Source of the DNA: JBFKPQ01 sp041628225
GTDB taxonomy: Bacteria > Actinomycetota > Acidimicrobiia > Spongiisociales > JAENVV01
Length of the DNA: 11,604 nucleotides
Direction: 5' to 3'
Assembly: GCA_041628225.1 (NCBI GenBank)
Contig: JBFKPQ010000074.1
Location: forward strand, 1-11,604
The position numbers were made by a program, and so were the translations under genes. Numbering within the stretch: position 1 is the first letter of the stretch; the number at the start of each line of letters is the position of its first letter. Below are positions 1 to 8,014 of this stretch, piece by piece. Under the pieces are notes generated by a model, which did not search any database, was not told the DNA's origin, and saw only the letters and a list, made by a program, of their open reading frames with translations.

Positions 1-17
1 CGCTTGGGCATCAACAT
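1..17 (-). CDS. rplP: 50S ribosomal protein L16, N-terminal fragment
   Basis: Only the first codons are in the window: ATG at 17..15 reads M-L-M-P-K-R before the left edge. This is the characteristic start of bacterial L16, and rplP is the expected gene after rpsC in the S10 operon. It begins 3 bp after the rpsC stop. Its Shine-Dalgarno AGAGGA lies at 25-30, inside the rpsC reading frame, 7 nt before the ATG. L16 sits near the A-site tRNA on the large subunit. The identity rests on six residues plus gene order. Confidence 0.85.
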
Positions 18-20
18 GGG

Positions 21-962
21 TTATTCCTCTTCCCCATCGGCGGCTTCGACGATGGGTTCTTCGGAAGCGACCTTGATCTCTTCCTCATATGCCGACTTGG
101 CTTCATCGCCTCGCATGCGACGCGGTGCCGGCTCTTCGGCGCGGCTGCCTTCCTTACGTTTGCCGCCACCGGCCTCGATGAGGCGCTTGCCGCCGCCCGC
201 TTCGATGAGGCGCGGGACCCGCTCCTCGCCGGCGGCGTGCTCGGCGCGTGACTTGGCCGGGGCGACCCGTCCTTGCCCGCGATTGCCGCTGGCCAAGGCG
301 GCCTCGGCGGCGATCTTCTCGCGCGTTGCCTTCAGCGACGTGACGACGTCGCCCTTGTACACCCACACCTTGACGCCGATGGCGCCGACCGTCGTGCGCG
401 CCGTGGCGGTTCCGTAGTCGATGTCGGCCCGCAGCGTGTGCAGCGGGACGCGTCCTTCGCGGTACCACTCGCGGCGGCCCATGTCGGCTCCGCCCAGGCG
501 GCCCTTGCATTCGACCCGCACGCCTTCGGCACCGGCCTTCATGGCGGTCTGCACCGCACGCTTCATGGCGCGTCGGAAGGCGACACGGTTGGCGATCTGA
601 TCGGCGATACCCCGGGCGAGGAGCTGGGCGTCGGTCTCGGCGTCCTTGACCTCGTTGACGTTCAGTTTGATCTGGCGTCCGGTCAGCTTCTCGAGCCCGG
701 TGCGCAGCCGTTCGGCTTCCGAGCCCTTGCGGCCGATGACGACGCCGGGTCGAGCGGTGAACAGTTCGACGTCGACGCGTCCACGACTGCGCTCGAGCTC
801 GATGCGCGACACGGCGCCTCGCTGGAGCTCGCCGTACAGGTAGTCGCGGATCTTCCAGTCTTCGTTGACGAGTTCCGTGTACTCCTTGTCGGAGTACCAC
901 CGAGACTTCCAGTCGTTGACGATGCCAAGCCGGAAGGCGTAGGGATGTGTCTTCTGGCCCAT
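21..962 (-). CDS. rpsC: 30S ribosomal protein S3 with long C-terminal extension
   Basis: S3 lines the mRNA entry channel of the small subunit and takes part in mRNA helicase activity. The N-terminus starts MGQKTHPYAFRLGI, as in bacterial S3. A KH RNA-binding domain carries the VVIGRKG loop at residues 74-80, and the conserved C-terminal domain runs to about residue 208 (GVKVWVYKGD). The product is 313 aa, while family members are usually about 210-280. The extra ~100 residues are low-complexity and charged, contain two copies of RLIEAGGGK (residues 251-268) and finish in an acidic GEEE. The ATG at 962 follows the rplV stop by 3 bp, with an AGGAGG Shine-Dalgarno at 971-976. The core identification is secure; the role of the tail is unknown. 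Confidence 0.97.
   Translation of the reverse strand: MGQKTHPYAFRLGIVNDWKSRWYSDKEYTELVNEDWKIRDYLYGELQRGAVSRIELERSRGRVDVELFTARPGVVIGRKGSEAERLRTGLEKLTGRQIKLNVNEVKDAETDAQLLARGIADQIANRVAFRRAMKRAVQTAMKAGAEGVRVECKGRLGGADMGRREWYREGRVPLHTLRADIDYGTATARTTVGAIGVKVWVYKGDVVTSLKATREKIAAEAALASGNRGQGRVAPAKSRAEHAAGEERVPRLIEAGGGKRLIEAGGGKRKEGSRAEEPAPRRMRGDEAKSAYEEEIKVASEEPIVEAADGEEE
159..212 (-). repeat. Tandem 27-bp repeat inside rpsC (two copies)
   Basis: Two adjacent 27-bp units (186-212 and 159-185) each encode RLIEAGGGK in the S3 C-terminal tail. They differ at four bases, all silent: GAA/GAG, GCG/GCC, GGC/GGT and AAG/AAA. The duplication is in frame and both copies are intact. Confidence 0.9.
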
Positions 963-965
963 GGG

Positions 966-1307
966 TCAGTCCTCCTCGCCGTCCGACACGACGATCGTGA
1001 TGTGGCTGGTGCGCTTGTGGATGGCCGTGGCCCGTCCGCGCGCCCGGGGGCGCCAGCGCTTGAGGGTCGGGCCCTCGTCGGCGAAGGCTTCGGCGACGAC
1101 CAGCTCTTCCTCGTCGAACCCGAAGTTGTTCGAGGCGTTCGCGACGGCCGACTTCAGCACCTTCGTGACGGGCTCGGCCGCCCGGCGTTCGGTGAACGCA
1201 AGCACCTGCTGGGCCTCGATCACGGGCAGGCCACGGACGTGGTCGAGCACCGCCCGCACCTTCTGGGGCGTCTGTCGTACGTATTTGGCTTGAGCTCGTA
1301 CCTTCAT
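966..1307 (-). CDS. rplV: 50S ribosomal protein L22
   Basis: L22 binds 23S rRNA early in assembly, and its beta-hairpin lines the nascent-peptide exit tunnel. The 113-aa product starts MKVRAQAKYVRQTPQKVR and carries the conserved hairpin segment around residues 83-107 (KRWRPRARGRA, then HKRTSHITIVV). No large deletion in the hairpin, of the kind linked to macrolide resistance, is seen. The frame stays open upstream, but the start at 1307 fits the family and overlaps the rpsS stop by 4 bp (ATGA), implying translational coupling. The tail GEED is encoded by the GAGGAGGAC that serves as the rpsC Shine-Dalgarno. Confidence 0.96.
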   Translation of the reverse strand: MKVRAQAKYVRQTPQKVRAVLDHVRGLPVIEAQQVLAFTERRAAEPVTKVLKSAVANASNNFGFDEEELVVAEAFADEGPTLKRWRPRARGRATAIHKRTSHITIVVSDGEED

Positions 1308-1582
1308 CGCTTCTTCGCCGACCTGTCTCCGGCGTGCCCCCGGAACGTCCGGGTGGGGGCGAATTCGCCGAGCTTGTGACCGACCATCGACTCCGTGATG
1401 TACACGGGCACATGCTTGCGGCCGTCGTGGACGGCGATCGTGTGCCCGACCATCTCGGGGAAGATCGTGGAACGTCGGCTCCACGTGCGGATCACCCGCT
1501 TCTCGTTGCTTGCGTTGAGGGCCTCGACCTTCTCCATGAGGTGGTCGTCGACGAAAGGGCCCTTCTTCAGACTGCGTGCCAT
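1304..1582 (-). CDS. rpsS: 30S ribosomal protein S19
   Basis: S19 sits in the head of the small subunit, close to S13 and the A-site finger of the large subunit. The 92-aa product has the usual family length: MARSLKKGPFVDDHL at the start, the central RRSTIFPEMVGHTIAVH block, and the GHKLGEFAPTRTFRGH block at the end. An open frame continues 30 codons upstream inside rplB, but the MARSLKKGPF start is the family start. It shares one base with the rplB stop (TAATG at 1580-1584). It overlaps rplV by 4 bp downstream. Confidence 0.97.
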   Translation of the reverse strand: MARSLKKGPFVDDHLMEKVEALNASNEKRVIRTWSRRSTIFPEMVGHTIAVHDGRKHVPVYITESMVGHKLGEFAPTRTFRGHAGDRSAKKR

Positions 1583-2415
1583 TACCTGCGCCCCTTCTTG
1601 CTTCTCCGCCTCACGATGTCTCTGTCGCTGGCCTTGTTCTTCTTGCGGGTCCGGCCCTCGGGCTTGCCCCACGGGCTCACCGGATGACGGCCACCGGAGC
1701 TCTTGCCTTCGCCACCGCCGAGGGGATGGTCGACGGGGTTCATGGCGACGCCCCGGGTCTGCGGACGGACACCTTGCCAGCGGTTCCGGCCGGCCTTGCC
1801 GAGCTTCACGAGTTCGGCTTCGGCGTTGCCGACCTGGCCGACGGTCGCTCGACAGTCGAGCGGAACCGTGCGCATCTCTCCCGACGGGAGCCGCAGCAGC
1901 GCCTTCTCGTTCTCCTTCGACATGAGCTGGATCGACGACCCGGCGGAGCGCGCCATCTTGGCGCCGCCGCCCGGCCGCATCTCCACGGCGTGGACGACCG
2001 TACCGGCCGGGATGTTCCGCAGCGGCAGCGCATTACCGGGGCGGATGTCCGCTCCGGAGCCCGACTCGAGCATGTCGCCCGGCTTCACGCCGGCCGGAGC
2101 CAGGATGTAGCGCTTCTCGCCGTCCACGTAATGCAGGAGTGCGATTCGTGCGTTGCGGTTGGGATCGTATTCCAGCGCGGCCACCTTGGCGGGAATACCG
2201 TCCTTGGTGCGCCGGAAGTCGATGATGCGATACCGCCGCTTGTGTCCGCCACCGCGATGGCGTGACGTGATCCGACCTTGGTTGTTGCGGCCGGCCTTGG
2301 AGGTGCCCTTGTCGATGAGCGACTTCTCTGGCTTCTTGTCCGTGAGGTTGGAGAAGTCCGCCACCGTCTGGAATCGACGCCCCGGCGAGGTTGGTTTGTG
2401 CTTTTTCACCGGCAT
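1582..2415 (-). CDS. rplB: 50S ribosomal protein L2
   Basis: L2 is a primary 23S rRNA-binding protein near the peptidyl-transferase centre and contributes to bridge B7b. The 277-aa product is of family length, with N-terminal MPVKKHKPTSPGRR, the SRHRGGGHKRRYR block (residues 51-63), and a C-terminal NPVDHPLGGGEG followed by HPVSPWGKPEGRTRKKNK. The functionally important histidine (His229 in E. coli numbering without Met) is present as His230. The second histidine of the common DHPHGGGEG motif is leucine here (residue 232). The start at 2415 lies 7 nt after the last base of rplW, counting its stop: there is a 4-bp gap. The stop shares a base with the rpsS start. Confidence 0.97.
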   Translation of the reverse strand: MPVKKHKPTSPGRRFQTVADFSNLTDKKPEKSLIDKGTSKAGRNNQGRITSRHRGGGHKRRYRIIDFRRTKDGIPAKVAALEYDPNRNARIALLHYVDGEKRYILAPAGVKPGDMLESGSGADIRPGNALPLRNIPAGTVVHAVEMRPGGGAKMARSAGSSIQLMSKENEKALLRLPSGEMRTVPLDCRATVGQVGNAEAELVKLGKAGRNRWQGVRPQTRGVAMNPVDHPLGGGEGKSSGGRHPVSPWGKPEGRTRKKNKASDRDIVRRRSKKGRR

Positions 2416-2419
2416 GACG

Positions 2420-2707
2420 TCACACTCCGAAGATGTCGATCGAGTCGCCCGGTGCCAGCTTGACGTAGGCGCGCTTGGTGTTCTTTCGCTTGCCGAGGAC
2501 GTAGCCGGTCCGCTTCACCTTGCCCCGGCGATTGGCGGTGTTCACCGACTCGACGGACACGTCGAAGATGGCCTTGACGGCTTCTTTGATCTCGGTCTTG
2601 TTCGCTCGCGGATCCACGAGGAACGTGTAGGTGTTCGACTCTTCGATCAGGTCGTAGGTCTTTTCCGAGACGACCGGAGCGAAGACGACGTCTTGAGGAT
2701 GCTTCAT
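2420..2707 (-). CDS. rplW: 50S ribosomal protein L23
   Basis: L23 lies at the tunnel exit and is the docking site for trigger factor and the signal recognition particle. The 95-aa product is of normal length. It has the conserved VVSEKTYDLIEE segment (residues 12-23), a DPRANKTEIKEAVKAIFDV helix (32-50), and the C-terminal KRTGYVLGKRKNTKRAYVKL. The ATG at 2707 is chosen over a longer open frame that runs back through rplD. It matches the family start and overlaps the rplD stop as ATGA, with GGAGAAGA at 2711-2718 acting as the ribosome-binding site. Confidence 0.96.
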   Translation of the reverse strand: MKHPQDVVFAPVVSEKTYDLIEESNTYTFLVDPRANKTEIKEAVKAIFDVSVESVNTANRRGKVKRTGYVLGKRKNTKRAYVKLAPGDSIDIFGV

Positions 2708-3381
2708 TCTTCTTCTCCCGAGTCCCGGACGAAGTCGTCGTCCGCCACGGCATAGGCCCCGGCCCGAGCGGCTCCACCGAGCGTGTCGGTGGTGAAGACG
2801 ATCTGGTCCGACCACAGGACGTCGTAGGTGGTCAGGTGGCCCGGACGGCGCAGCATGACGCCCTCCAGGTTGCGGAACGACTTCTCGGCGACGATGTCGT
2901 TGCGACCCAGAACGATGAGTGTCTTGGTGCCGCACTCCATGGCGGTCAGCAGCGCGATTGCCTGCTTTGTCTTGGGGGCCGACCAGTCGATCGGCTCCAC
3001 GACCTTCACGGCGGCCTCTGAGGCCCGAGCCGAGAGGGCCGAGCGCAGCGCCAGTCGCTTCATCTTCTTCGGCGTCCGCTGTTCGTAGGAACGCGGCTTC
3101 GGGCCGTGGACGACACCACCGCCCTTCCACTGCGGGGAGCGGATCGAGCCGTGTCGAGCTCGGCCGAGTCCCTTCTGGCGCCACGGCTTGCGGCCACCAC
3201 CCCGCACCTCGGCGCGGGTCTTGGTGGAGGCAGTCCCGGCGCGGGCCCCGGCGAGCTGGGCCGTCACGACCTGGTGCATGACCGCGTGGTTCGGCTCGAT
3301 GCCGAAAACGGCCGCGTCGAGATTGACGGTTCCTTTGGCCTTGCCACTGGTGTCGTACAGCGGTGCTGTCAGTTCAGCCAC
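2704..3381 (-). CDS. rplD: 50S ribosomal protein L4 (GTG start)
   Basis: L4 binds 23S rRNA, and its extended loop forms part of the exit-tunnel constriction with L22. In E. coli it also represses its own S10 operon. The 225-aa product contains the loop region RGGGRKPWRQKGLGRARHGS (residues 60-79) and QWKGGGVVHGPKPRSYE (from 84). The start is GTG at 3381, overlapping the end of rplC by 8 bp. The next in-frame ATG (residue 35) would remove conserved sequence. The C-terminus ends DSGEEE, which is also the ribosome-binding region of rplW. The loop looks complete. Confidence 0.96.
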   Translation of the reverse strand: MAELTAPLYDTSGKAKGTVNLDAAVFGIEPNHAVMHQVVTAQLAGARAGTASTKTRAEVRGGGRKPWRQKGLGRARHGSIRSPQWKGGGVVHGPKPRSYEQRTPKKMKRLALRSALSARASEAAVKVVEPIDWSAPKTKQAIALLTAMECGTKTLIVLGRNDIVAEKSFRNLEGVMLRRPGHLTTYDVLWSDQIVFTTDTLGGAARAGAYAVADDDFVRDSGEEE

Positions 3382-4012
3382 GAGCCTTCACCGCCTCTCG
3401 CACGAGGATGACCGATCCTGTGGGGCCGGGCACCGCACCGCCGAGCAGCAGCAAGCCACGCTCGGCGTCGATGTCGACGACCTCGAGGTTGAGGATCGTG
3501 ACGCGTTCGTTGCCCATGCGTCCGGCCATCCGCTTGCCCTTGAAGACACGAGCCGGGGTGGCGCAGGCACCGATCGAGCCGGGGGCGCGGTGGACACGAT
3601 GCGCACCGTGGCTGGCGCCTTGGCCCTTGAAGTTGTGCCGCTTCATGACGCCTTGGAAGCCCTTGCCTTTCGACATGCCGCTCACGTCGGCCTTCTGGCC
3701 CTTCTCGAGCACGTCGGCGATGGTGATCTGCTGGCCGAGCTCGAAGGCGTCCGGATCGTCGACCCGCACCTCGACGAGATACCGGTTGGGGGCCACACCG
3801 GCCTTGGCGAAGTGGCCTTCCATCGGCTTGTTGGTCTTGCGGGCCGGGATCTCGCGGTAGGCGATCTGGATGGCGCCGTAGCCGTCGGTTTCGGGACGCT
3901 TGATCTGGGTGACGACGCAGGGACCGGCTTTGATGACGGTGACCGGGATCGCCCGGGCGGCGTCATCAAAGACCTGGGTCATGCCGAGCTTCTCTCCGAG
4001 GATCGCTTTCAC
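3374..4012 (-). CDS. rplC: 50S ribosomal protein L3 (GTG start)
   Basis: L3 is an early assembly protein whose extensions reach towards the peptidyl-transferase centre. The 212-aa product starts MKAILGEKLGMTQVF, has the central GMSKGKGFQGVMKRHNFKGQ segment (residues 112-131), and carries the conserved RAPGSIGACATPARVFKGKR and MAGRMGNERVT blocks. The glutamine in NFKGQGASHG corresponds to the position that is N5-methylated in E. coli L3. The start codon is GTG at 4012. It overlaps the rpsJ stop as GTGA, so coupled translation from rpsJ is likely. Confidence 0.96.
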   Translation of the reverse strand: MKAILGEKLGMTQVFDDAARAIPVTVIKAGPCVVTQIKRPETDGYGAIQIAYREIPARKTNKPMEGHFAKAGVAPNRYLVEVRVDDPDAFELGQQITIADVLEKGQKADVSGMSKGKGFQGVMKRHNFKGQGASHGAHRVHRAPGSIGACATPARVFKGKRMAGRMGNERVTILNLEVVDIDAERGLLLLGGAVPGPTGSVILVREAVKARG

Positions 4013-4326
4013 AGCTTGATCTCCACTTCCACCCCGGCCGGCAGGTCGAGACGCATGAGCGAGTCGACGGTCTTCGGCGTGGGCTCGAGGATGTCGATGA
4101 GCCGCTTGTGGATGCGCAGCTCGAAGTGCTCACGCGAGTCCTTGTCGACGTGGGGACCGCGGATCACGCAGTAGCGGTGGATGCGCGTCGGCAAGGGGAT
4201 GGGACCTTTGATCTTCGCCTGGGTGCGCACGACGGTTTCGGCGATCTTGCGCGCCGATTCGTCCACGACGTGATGGTCGTAGGCCTTGAGGCGGATCCGA
4301 ATCTTCTGTTCGTTCTCGTCTGCCAC
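4009..4326 (-). CDS. rpsJ: 30S ribosomal protein S10
   Basis: S10 is in the head of the small subunit and also serves as NusE in transcription antitermination. The core is unmistakable: QKIRIRLKAYDH, GPIPLPTRIHRYCVIRGPH, KDSREHFELRIHKRLIDI and the end SLMRLDLPAGVEVEIKL. It is the first gene of the S10 operon. Two starts compete: ATG at 4332 (MSVADENEQ, 107 aa) and GTG at 4326 (MADENEQ, 105 aa). The only Shine-Dalgarno in view, AGGA at 4333-4336, touches the ATG directly but is 6 nt from the GTG, so the GTG is preferred. A still longer frame from 4362 would begin inside the leader hairpin and is unlikely. Confidence 0.95.
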   Translation of the reverse strand: MADENEQKIRIRLKAYDHHVVDESARKIAETVVRTQAKIKGPIPLPTRIHRYCVIRGPHVDKDSREHFELRIHKRLIDILEPTPKTVDSLMRLDLPAGVEVEIKL

Positions 4327-4332
4327 GCTCAT

Positions 4333-4336
4333 TCCT
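4333..4336 (-). promoter_or_regulatory. rpsJ Shine-Dalgarno (AGGA) that decides the start
   Basis: AGGA on the minus strand, with 6 nt before the GTG at 4326 and none before the ATG at 4332. It lies immediately 3' of the leader hairpin, so the hairpin could influence ribosome access. Confidence 0.55.
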
Positions 4337-4370
4337 GTCTGCTTGTCGCGGGCGGCCCGCACAGGCAGAC
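4337..4370 (-). promoter_or_regulatory. Long hairpin in the S10-operon leader, next to the rpsJ ribosome-binding site
   Basis: In the minus-strand RNA the arms GTCTGC (4370-4365) and GCAGAC (4342-4337) pair over 6 bp. After a C/A mismatch, TGT pairs with ACA. After a bulged G, GCGGG pairs with CCCGC around a CCG loop. That is 14 pairs in 34 nt, ending directly at the AGGA. It has no U-tract, so it is not a terminator. In E. coli the S10 operon is autoregulated by L4 through leader hairpins. A similar role here is inference only. Confidence 0.6.
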
Positions 4371-4519
4371 GAACGATGTCGGGCGAGACATCAGCTCGAC
4401 CACCTAGCGAGAGGTACCCGTGGTTGGTAGGTACGTCGCGGGTTTGGCCGCGAACGGGGCACGCGCACAGGCGTACCCCCCGGAAACTCGGTTGGATGCC
4501 GGCGGACGCCGACAGCGGA

Positions 4520-4549
4520 AGTGTAGGAGGGCCCGTCTCGGGAAGTCAA
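4520..4549 (-). promoter_or_regulatory. Putative sigma-70-type promoter of the S10 operon
   Basis: On the minus strand, -35 TTGACT (4549-4544) and -10 TACACT (4525-4520) are separated by 18 bp. Transcription would start near 4513, giving an rpsJ leader of roughly 180 nt. It lies just downstream of the tuf terminator. The spacer contains a small inverted repeat, CCCG-AGA-CGGG (4532-4542), whose meaning is unclear. Confidence 0.7.
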
Positions 4550-4568
4550 AACGGCCCGCTCCCCAAAC

Positions 4569-4596
4569 GAGAGACGCCCCCGAAGGGGCGTCTCTC
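4569..4596 (-). terminator. Intrinsic-type terminator after tuf
   Basis: A perfect 12-bp stem, GAGAGACGCCCC / GGGGCGTCTCTC, closes a TTCG tetraloop (C-UUCG-G in the minus-strand RNA, an exceptionally stable loop). It lies 46 bp beyond the tuf stop. The following T-tract is weak (CGTTTGG), as is common in high-GC actinobacteria. It separates the str operon from the S10 operon. Confidence 0.8.
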
Positions 4597-4642
4597 AGCT
4601 CTTGGGCTTCGACGGACTGCGGGATTCTCCGTACGTCCGCCC

Positions 4643-5833
4643 TCAGTCGTGGATTTTCGTGACGCGGCCCGCACCCACCGTACGGCCACCCTCACGAATC
4701 GCGAACCGCTGACCCTCATCCATCGCAATCGGCGTGATCAACTCCACCGTCATCTCCGTGTTGTCACCCGGCATCACCATCTCCGTGCCAGCCGGCAACG
4801 ACACCGACCCCGTCACATCCGTCGTCCGGAAATAGAACTGCGGCCGATACCCAGCAAAAAACGGATTCTGACGGCCACCCTCATCCCGATTCAACACATA
4901 CACCTGCGCCTCGAACTGGGTATGCGGCGTAATGCTGCCCGGCTTGGCCAACACCTGACCACGCTCCACCTCATCCTTACCAACACCCCGCAACAACACA
5001 CCAACGTTGTCACCGGCCCGACCCTCATCCAACAGCTTCCGGAACATCTCGATACCCGTCGCCACCGTCTTACGAGTATCCCGAATCCCAACGATCTCAA
5101 CCTCTTCGTTGACGTTCAGAATCCCCTGCTCCACCCGACCCGTCACCACCGTCCCACGACCCGTAATCGAGAACACATCCTCAATCGGCATCAAAAACGG
5201 CTTCTCGGTATCCCGCTCCGGCTCCGGCACATACTCATCAATCGCCGACATCAACTCCATGATCTGATCCTGCGACGCCGTATCCCCCTCCAACGCCTTC
5301 AACGCAGAACCACGCACCACCGGAATGTCATCACCCGGGAACTCATACTCCGTCAGAAGCTCACGAACCTCCAACTCCACCAAATCCAACAACTCCTCAT
5401 CATCGACCATGTCCACCTTGTTCAAGAACACCACGATGTAAGGAACACCCACCTGACGGGCCAACAACACATGCTCACGCGTCTGCGGCATCGGACCATC
5501 CGTAGCCGACACCACCAACACCGCACCATCCACCTGCGCAGCACCCGTAATCATGTTCTTGATGTAATCAGCATGACCCGGCATATCCACATGCGCATAA
5601 TGCCGCGCCTCCGTCTCATACTCCACATGAGAAATCGAAATCGTGATCCCACGCTCCCGCTCCTCAGGAGCCTTATCAATATTCTCAAACTCCGTAAACG
5701 CGTTCGAACCACCCACACGCTCAAACAACGTCTTCGTAATCGCCGCCGTCAACGTCGTCTTCCCATGATCAATATGACCCATCGTCCCCACATTCACATG
5801 CGGCTTCGAACGCTCAAACTTCGCCTTACCCAT
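4643..5833 (-). CDS. tuf: Translation elongation factor EF-Tu
   Basis: EF-Tu is the GTPase that delivers aminoacyl-tRNA to the ribosomal A site. The 396-aa product has the G1 loop GHIDHGKT (19-26), G2 RGITI (61-65), G3 DMPGH (83-87, with the catalytic histidine at 87) and G4 NKVD (138-141). Domain 2/3 motifs include GTVVTGRVEQG, RPQFYFRTTDVTG and the end IREGGRTVGAGRVTKI. The ATG at 5833 has a strong AGGAGG at 5841-5846 that overlaps the fusA stop. The usual cysteine of the DCPGH motif is methionine here (86 nt upstream motifs unchanged). Wobble bases are largely G or T, with C rare, unlike all neighbouring genes. The last nine sense codons revert to C-rich local usage. Identity is certain; the origin of the codon pattern is open. 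Confidence 0.98.
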   Translation of the reverse strand: MGKAKFERSKPHVNVGTMGHIDHGKTTLTAAITKTLFERVGGSNAFTEFENIDKAPEERERGITISISHVEYETEARHYAHVDMPGHADYIKNMITGAAQVDGAVLVVSATDGPMPQTREHVLLARQVGVPYIVVFLNKVDMVDDEELLDLVELEVRELLTEYEFPGDDIPVVRGSALKALEGDTASQDQIMELMSAIDEYVPEPERDTEKPFLMPIEDVFSITGRGTVVTGRVEQGILNVNEEVEIVGIRDTRKTVATGIEMFRKLLDEGRAGDNVGVLLRGVGKDEVERGQVLAKPGSITPHTQFEAQVYVLNRDEGGRQNPFFAGYRPQFYFRTTDVTGSVSLPAGTEMVMPGDNTEMTVELITPIAMDEGQRFAIREGGRTVGAGRVTKIHD

Positions 5834-5844
5834 GGGTAGCCCTC

Positions 5845-7947
<2,103 letters not shown>

Positions 7948-7980
7948 CCTCTGCTCCGGTGTGGGGTGGCGTGCCGATGA

Positions 7981-8005
7981 CGCGCTCGAACGACGTTCGA
8001 CCGCG
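7981..8005 (-). promoter_or_regulatory. Inverted repeat in the rpsG-fusA intergenic region
   Basis: TCGAAC (7986-7991) and GTTCGA (7995-8000) form a 6-bp stem around GAC. Outside a single C/C position, CGCG pairs with CGCG for 4 more bp. It lies within the 67-bp gap between the rpsG stop and the fusA start, the widest gap inside the str operon. There is no T-run, so termination is unlikely. RNA processing or translational control of fusA is possible but unproven. Confidence 0.5.
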
Positions 8006-8014
8006 CTCCGGGGC

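Noticed and set aside
154..1413. A 419-codon minus-strand frame across rpsC, rplV and rpsS
   Set aside because: It is an Arg-rich alternate frame of three recognised ribosomal genes, typical of high-GC DNA, with no family resemblance.
4286..5839. A 517-codon open frame on the plus strand, antisense to all of tuf
   Set aside because: It mirrors tuf exactly, and its protein is a meaningless Arg/His/Leu/Thr-rich string. The lack of stops follows from the G/T-ending codons of tuf on the other strand.
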